Source: Methylotenera sp. (GTDB lineage Bacteria > Pseudomonadota > Gammaproteobacteria > Burkholderiales > Methylophilaceae). Taken from it: a stretch of DNA of 64,000 nucleotides. The DNA lies in contig JAUYAL010000078.1 of assembly GCA_030693535.1 (NCBI GenBank), positions 71,784-135,783 of the forward strand, in the 5' to 3' direction. Below are positions 57,797 through 64,000 of this stretch, one piece after another. Each line of letters starts with the position of its first letter. Within the stretch, counting starts at the first letter, position 1. The notes beneath the pieces were generated by a model. That model was not told the DNA's origin and did no database searches. It was given only the letters and a program-made list of their open reading frames with translations. Both the position numbers and the translations under genes were made by a program.

Positions 57797-58038
57797 TTAA
57801 TAACACACTTTAAAACAGATATTAAAATGGCCTTTTCTAGGCGATACTTCAACATTTAACCTACTTTATTATTACTGTCATTGATGTTGAAGATGTGCAT
57901 AGTTTTTTTAAGATTAAATTAACAGCATAATCTAATGACATAATCACTTGGACTTAATCTATATCAATTCCAAATGATAATAATGCTGTAGGATATACAC
58001 TATTTTGCATAAATCTCGCAAACATAGAAAGCCATTAA

Positions 58039-59175
58039 GTGCCTAACTTAAATACTATAAAAAATCATAAAGCATTCATCAAAAGCTTACAGGACCTTAT
58101 TGTTGCGTTTTTGATGGTATTTTTGCTGTTGCTATATACCAGTAGCGTTGCGCTTGCACTTACAACAGACAATCAATCCAACTACATCAAATCAGCGCCC
58201 ACTGTCATTCAAGGTGAAAATGACACGCTGATTGTAGGAAGTGAGCAAGACTATCCACCGTTTGCTACAGGGTTGACCGATGCAACTGCTGGTGGCTTTA
58301 CTGTCGATTTATGGAAAGCAGTTGCAGATGAAATGGGTTTGAAATATAGCATCCGCGTGCGCCCTTTCCATGAACTTCTTAAAGAGTTCAAAGCTGGTAA
58401 GATTGATGTGTTGATTAACCTCAATATAATTGATGAGCTTAATTCTTACGCTGACTTTTCTGTACCGCATGCAATTGTTCAAGGTGGTATCTTTGTACGT
58501 GAGAGCGATTCCAACATTCGTTCGCAAGCTGACTTGTCAGGAAAATCTATCATCATGATGGCGGCCGATGTGGAGGATAAGTATGCCAAATCTATGGGCT
58601 TAGGTAAGCAACTAATATTGGTAAAGAATGCAGAAAATGGTCTGCGCTTACTGGCCTCTGGAAAACATGACGCCATGTTGCTTAGTAAACTCGTTGGCAC
58701 GCAAATCTTGCAAGATAAAATTATTACCAACATTAAAATGCTTAAAGAAAATTCAGGGTTTACGCAAAAGTTTGCGTTCGCAGTACATGAAGGTAATTCA
58801 GATTTATTGGGAAAGATAAACGAAGGGCTAGCGCTCAGCAAAGCCAGCGGCACCTATGATGCACTTTACGAAAAGTGGTTTGGTATTTATGAGCATGAGG
58901 GGCTGAATTGGCGCGACATACTTAAATACTTATCACCGTTTTTATTCCTATTTTTAGTTTTAGCTCAATATGGCATCTATCGCAGAAGCCTTGAGCGAAA
59001 AGCTGCGCAAAAAGCGTTGCAAGAAAGTGAAGCGCATTTACGTTTAAGTCAAGTAAGTGGAGGTATTGGTACTTGGGAGGCTGACTTAGTTAACAATACG
59101 CAACATTGGTCAGAAAGTTGCATTTCTTTACTTGGTCTTCAAGATAAAAAAATCCCACTTGGGATGATTTCATAG
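58039..59175 (+). CDS. N-terminal part of a frameshifted giant sensor: periplasmic binding domain, membrane helix, PAS start
   Basis: 378 residues from a GTG; the ribosome-binding site is weak and a later start is possible. A signal anchor (about 25-40) leads to a periplasmic SBP_bac_3 domain (about 58-285) with the LIVGSEQDYPPFA start, GGFTVDLWKAVADEMGL and LNIIDELNSYADFSVPH, like amino-acid-binding proteins. A membrane helix (about 297-315, YLSPFLFLFLVLAQ) follows, then the beginning of a PAS domain (GGIGTWEADL). The frame breaks at the A7 run 59146-59152 and stops at 59175. Homology continues in the next frame without a gap, so this is the 5' part of the gene described at 59151. Confidence 0.85.
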   Translation: MPNLNTIKNHKAFIKSLQDLIVAFLMVFLLLLYTSSVALALTTDNQSNYIKSAPTVIQGENDTLIVGSEQDYPPFATGLTDATAGGFTVDLWKAVADEMGLKYSIRVRPFHELLKEFKAGKIDVLINLNIIDELNSYADFSVPHAIVQGGIFVRESDSNIRSQADLSGKSIIMMAADVEDKYAKSMGLGKQLILVKNAENGLRLLASGKHDAMLLSKLVGTQILQDKIITNIKMLKENSGFTQKFAFAVHEGNSDLLGKINEGLALSKASGTYDALYEKWFGIYEHEGLNWRDILKYLSPFLFLFLVLAQYGIYRRSLERKAAQKALQESEAHLRLSQVSGGIGTWEADLVNNTQHWSESCISLLGLQDKKIPLGMIS

Positions 59176-62100
59176 CATCAGTACATCCAGATGACCGTCA
59201 ATTCGTCATTAATGCAACACAATCACATATTGAGATTGGCACACCCTATGACGTGGAGTACCGGATAGAGACTATCAGCCAAGGCCAGCGATGGATGCGC
59301 TCTGCAGGAGAAGTAGAACGCGATGCAACTGGAAAACCTGTTTTCATGCGCGGAATAGCGCAAGATATTCAATTACGTAAGCTAGCTGAATTAGCCCTAC
59401 AAAAAAGTGAAAATACGCTTTCTGAAGTGTTAAAAAACGTAGATTCTTATATTTACCTTAAAGATATTCAGGGTCGCTATTTATACGCTAATGCTAAAGT
59501 TTGCGAGCTATTTGATACTACCTTAGATGCGATTGTGGGGCTTGGCGATGAGCAGTTCTTTGACGAAGAAACAACCAAGAAAATACACGTTATTGACCGC
59601 CAAGTATTATTAGAAGGTAAAACAATAAGAGCTGAAGAAACTAATTTGACGATTAAGAATAGAGTGCCAACCACTTATTTGTCGGTCAAATTGCCATTAT
59701 GTAATGATGCCGGTGAAATTTATGCTCTATGCGGCATTTCAACTGAGATTACAGATATTAAGTTGCTGGAAAATCAGTTATTAAAAAATAATTCACTGCT
59801 TCAATCCACATTAGAATCTACCAATGATGCCGTTTTAGTAGTCGACTTGAATAACACGTGGATGCTATACAATCAAAAGTTTATTGACATGTGGCAAATC
59901 AAAGATAATGTGATTTTCGATAAAGATGACAACGCGGCATTGTCATCTGTGCTGGTGCAGTTAGTAGATCCTGAATCTTTTTTAAGCAAGGTTCGCGAGT
60001 TATATTCAGCCCCAGAAGCTAGCTCATTTGACACGCTAAAATTTAAGGACGGTAGAATTGTTGAGCGATATTCAATACCACAATTGGCTGATGGTAAAGT
60101 TGTAGGCCGAGTGTGGAGTTTTCGCGATGTGACTGAAAGAAAACTTTCCGAACATATGCTGCAAAAAAGTGAAGCGCGTTTAGCATCGTTATTTAGTAAT
60201 ATGACAAATGGCTTTGCGTTGCATGAGGTTGTTCGTGATAGCTCTGGCAAAGTGGTTGACTATCGCTTTTTAGAAATCAATTCAGCATTTGAAAAAATGA
60301 CGGGCATTCCACGTGAACAATGGATTGGGCAACGCGTTAAAGAAGTATTGCCAAGCATCGAGGAAGATTTCTGGATTGACAGTTATGCACAAGTCGTCAA
60401 TACCGGTGAACCTGCTACTTTTGAGAAGCATTCGCACGAGATTGACCGTTGGTTTAGGGTCTATGCTTACCGCCCCTCAGCAGAGCATTTTGCTGTCATT
60501 GTTGAGGATATTACTGAACGTAAGTTGGCTGAAGAAAAGCTGACTAAAAGCGAAGGTTTTTCTCGTGCGATTATTGAAGCATCCCCCGTACCTTTTGCCT
60601 TAAATGATGATAATGGCAACATCACTTACCTGAATGAGGCTTTTGTAAAAACCTTTGGCTACAACTTAAGCGATATCCCTACCCTTGCAGCCTGGTGGCC
60701 ATTGGCTTACCCAGACCCAGAATATCGCCAACAAATCACTGATAACTGGGGAAAAAATCTGCAAGAAGCGCAACACACTAAAATGCCCTTTGAAGCATTA
60801 GAAATAAACATTCAATGTAAAGATGGTTCACAACGCACGACTATCTGCAACGCGGCTAATCTAGAAGGCGACTTTTCTGGAGTACACTTAATCTCGCTAG
60901 TGGATATTACAGAACGTAAATCGTTGGTGGAAGCGTTAACGGAAAGTGAGTTACGCTGGAAATTCGCTTTAGAAGGTGCTGGCGATGGTATTTGGGATTG
61001 GAATCCAAGCACAGATGAAGCACATTTCTCAAAGCGCTGGAAAGAAGTGATTGGCTATAGCGAACATGAATTTCCAAACGTTGGAGCTGCCTGGGTGGCA
61101 CATCTGCATCCTGATGATAAAGAACACGTGTTATCCAATATTGGTGGATATCTTGCAGGCGAAATTCCTAACTACGTCTGTGAGTTCCGCATGCGCTGTA
61201 AAGATGATTCGTATGTGTGGATTTTAGCGCGGGGATTGGTGGTCAGTCGCGATGTGAATGGCGCCGCCACAAGAATTGTCGGCACACATCATGATATTAC
61301 TTCAAGTAAAAATAAAGAAATTGAACTAACAAAAAAACAGGCTGAACTCACCGCATTTCAAGCGCAACTGCTGACCCAGAATGAAAATCTGCTCAAGTTG
61401 CAAATCATCCTGCAAGAAGCACGTGATCGCTATATTGACCTATATGAATTTGCCCCTATCGGCTACTTGGCTATTAGTAATCACGGCATCATCTCGGAAA
61501 TCAATTGGAAAGCTACCGGTTTGTTTGGTCTGCATCGCAACGAGTTAAATGGGCGTCGCTTTGAAGAATTTATTGTGGATGACGAAAAGCAACGCTGGAA
61601 ACGTATGTTTTCTAGTATGAGAAATTTAATCAGCGGTGAGGATGAAAATTTTGATTTAAAGATTACACACAAAAATGGTTCTATTCTTGACGTGAATCTA
61701 ACTTGCCTGCGCATGGATGATGCCTCTGATGAGCCAATGTTAAGAATATCAATTGTTAATGTGAGTCAGCTTAAAGTTATAGAAAGCAAGCTAATAAGCA
61801 GTGAAGCTTATTTACGAAATATTATTGATAACGAACCCGAGGGCATAAAAATTGTAGATGCAAAAGGCATTTTAAAACAAGTTAACCCATCGGCTTTAGC
61901 GATGCTTGAAGCTAAAACCTTTGAGCAAGCCGCGAGTATTCCCTTAACTGACTTTATTGTTCCAAGGGATAAAAAAGCCTTTCTTGATTTGCATAAACGC
62001 GTGATAACTGGCGAAAAGATGCAATTGCAATATGAGATAATTGGCCTTAAAGGTACGCGCCGCTGGGTAGAAACTAATGCAGTGCCCATAAGCGAGAATG

Positions 62101-64000
62101 GCGTAAAACTAGTGTTAGCCGTTACTCGTGATATTACTCAGCAAAAACTGGCAGAACAACAAAATAAAATATTGCTCGCCGAGCAAGCAGCGATGTTAGA
62201 TAGCAAGCTGGTGGGCATTATCAAGGTGCGCGATAGAAAAATTATATGGTCAAACATTGCCTTTGAATTGACGCTTGGTTATAGCCATGAAGAGCTTATT
62301 GGCATGCCTACACGACAACTATACCTGAATGAAGAAAACTACCAAGCGGTTGGCGCATCTTACGCAGAAATTAAGATGCATAATGTTGTTCGCAGCCAAT
62401 ATGAATTTGTGCGCAAAGATGGTCAGCACGTTTGGTTAAACTTAAGTGGAGCCATGCTCAATGAGGAACTAGGCGAATCAATTTGGACGTTTGTTGATGT
62501 AACCAGACAAAAGCAGGCTGAAATGGCGACTGCTTCGGCCCATAACTTACTAGAAATTATCATAGATAAAACCCCAGCGCGTATTTTCTGGAAAGATAAA
62601 GATTTACGATATTTAGGTTGCAATACTACTTTTGCTAACGATGCAGGAAAAACTTCTGCAATTGATATTATCGGCAAAAATGATTTTGAACTGAGCTGGG
62701 CGGCACAAGCCGAGTTTTATCAAGCAGATGATCGTGCTGTGATGGCGTCTGGTGTAGCTAAGATTGGCTATGAAGAGCCGCAAACAACCCCGCAAGGTGG
62801 CACTATTTGGTTGCGCACTTCTAAAATTCCACTATCAAATAATCAAAATGAAGTATTTGGTATTCTAGGTATGTATGAAGACATTTCCGAGCGTAAACTG
62901 GCAGAAAAAGAGCTTAGTATTGCCGCAACTGCCTTTGAATCGCAAGAAGGTATGCTGGTGACGGATACCAACAATATGATAGTAAAGGTCAATCAGGCTT
63001 TTTCTGCGATTACTGGTTACTCCGCTGAAGATGCGATTGGTCAAAGCCCTAGCTTGCTCAGTTCAGGGAGGCATGATGCCGATTTTTATAAGGCCATGTG
63101 GAAAGGTATTAAAGACACTGGCACTTGGCAAGGTGAGGTTTGGAATATGCGCAAAAGTGGTGAAGTGTACCCTCAGCAATTGTGCATTACCGCAGTCAAA
63201 GATCATCTTGGCGTTGTCAGCAATTATGTAGCAACGCTCACTGATATTACGATGAATAAGGCTGCTGCCGAAGAGATTCAGCGTTTAGCGTTCTATGACC
63301 CTCTAACACATCTACCTAATCGTAGATTATTGGTTGACAGGCTTAATCAAGCGATAGTTGCTAGTGCGCGCAACGGCGTTGGCGGTGCCGTGCTGTTTAT
63401 GGACCTAGACCATTTTAAAACACTCAACGACAGCCTAGGTCATGATATTGGTGACTTACTGCTGCAACAGGTAGCAGAACGCCTGATTAGCTGTGTGCGT
63501 GAAGGCGATACTGTTTCGCGCTTAGGTGGTGATGAATTTGTGGTGATGCTAGAGCATCTCAGTGCGCAAGCCTTAGAGGCCGCAGCACAAGCTGAAGGCG
63601 TTGCTGAAAAAATACTGACTGCGCTCAATAAGTCGTTTAACTTAGCGGGACATGAATACCAAAATACAGCCAGTATTGGCATAGCACTTTTTAATGACCA
63701 AAGTCAGTCTCAGGAAGATTTATTAAAACATGCGGATATTGCGATGTATCAGGCTAAAAAAACTGGTCGAAATACATTGTGTTTCTTTGACCCTAAAATG
63801 CAGGATGCTATTCGCGCACGCGTGTCACTAGAGAATGATTTACGTAAAGCGCTTAAGAGAAAAGAATTTCAACTGCATTATCAAATTCAAGTGAACGGTG
63901 CTGGTCAAGCCATAGGTGCAGAAGCATTAATTCGCTGGATTCACCCAACACGCGGCTTGGTCTCGCCCTATCACTTTATTCCGTTAGCAGAAGAAACCAG
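59151..64000 (+). CDS. Remainder of the giant sensor: multi-PAS GGDEF/EAL protein, 3' end cut by the window
   Basis: One open frame without stops from the A7 run to the window edge. It encodes the rest of PAS1, then about ten more PAS domains (near 59440, 59810, 60175, 60560, 60950, 61430, 61800, 62190, 62550 and 62930), several ending in a D(I/V)TERK-like PAC tail. A GGDEF domain follows with intact active site GGDEF (63525-63539) and inhibitory REGD site five residues before it, then the start of an EAL domain (EALIRW at about 63921). Together with 58039-59175 it reads as an inner-membrane receptor controlling c-di-GMP. The EAL catalytic residues lie mostly beyond the window. If it is translated separately, ATG 59295 is the first in-frame ATG but has no clear ribosome-binding site. 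Confidence 0.9.

Noticed and set aside
59143..59155. Classical -1 programmed ribosomal frameshift
   Set aside because: The frame phase is T-AAA-AAA, so the P-site tRNA would re-pair with TAA and mismatch in its first position; no downstream pseudoknot was apparent. Slippage during transcription remains possible.

Overview
The window reads as a chromosomal segment of a moderately AT-rich betaproteobacterium. The best guess is a methylotroph of the Methylophilaceae (Methylotenera-like). This rests on gene order (glnD-map / rpsB-tsf-pyrH-frr-uppS-cdsA-dxr-rseP-bamA-skp-lpxD-fabZ-lpxA-lpxB-rnhB and yceD-rpmF-plsX-fabHDG-acpP-fabF-pabC-mltG-tmk-holB-pilZ-tatD), on a two-subunit pyruvate carboxylase, and on the zipA-ligA-smc arrangement. 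It was not tested by any search.

Layout. (1) 1-526: the 3' part of a peptide deformylase gene. (2) 605-2671: tRNA-Ser(UGA) followed by a decayed integrative element of about 2 kb. It is bounded by a 23-bp near-perfect duplication of the tRNA 3' end and carries a frameshifted integrase N-terminus fused to a PH-domain fragment, a possible 39-residue membrane peptide on the minus strand with its own promoter-like and palindromic sites, and an RHH/ParE-type toxin-antitoxin pair. (3) 2681-5922: a small cupin protein, then a split Aer-like aerotaxis pair (soluble PAS protein plus a membrane chemoreceptor with tandem HAMP units). (4) 5919-10290, minus strand: glnD, map and an HDOD protein. (5) 10671-25495, plus strand: a translation, isoprenoid, outer-membrane and lipid A run from rpsB to rnhB. 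(6) 25487-31904, minus strand: an RsmI-like methyltransferase paralogue, a DUF4139 exported protein, Maf, and the two pyruvate carboxylase subunits. (7) 32001-44342, plus strand: yceD-rpmF and the fatty-acid cluster, then pabC-mltG-tmk-holB-pilZ-tatD and a PhnP-like hydrolase. (8) 44459-49256: a small exported protein, DoxX, MsrQ/MsrP methionine sulfoxide repair, an exported TPR protein and CysQ. (9) 49278-56487, minus strand: smc-zipA-ligA. (10) 56554-57796: queF, tRNA-Ala(GGC), tRNA-Glu(UUC) and a DUF5710 protein. (11) 58039-64000: a giant sensor with a periplasmic amino-acid-binding domain, about eleven PAS domains, GGDEF and EAL. It is interrupted by one frameshift in an A7 run and runs off the window end.

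Most of the window is conserved housekeeping: envelope biogenesis (uppS, cdsA, dxr, rseP, bamA, skp, lpxDAB, fabZ, mltG), fatty-acid synthesis, translation and chromosome maintenance. The accessory interest lies in the tRNA-Ser scar (600-2700), the split aerotaxis receptor (3306-5922) and the giant frameshifted c-di-GMP sensor (58039 to the end). I saw no CRISPR array, intact insertion sequence or prophage.
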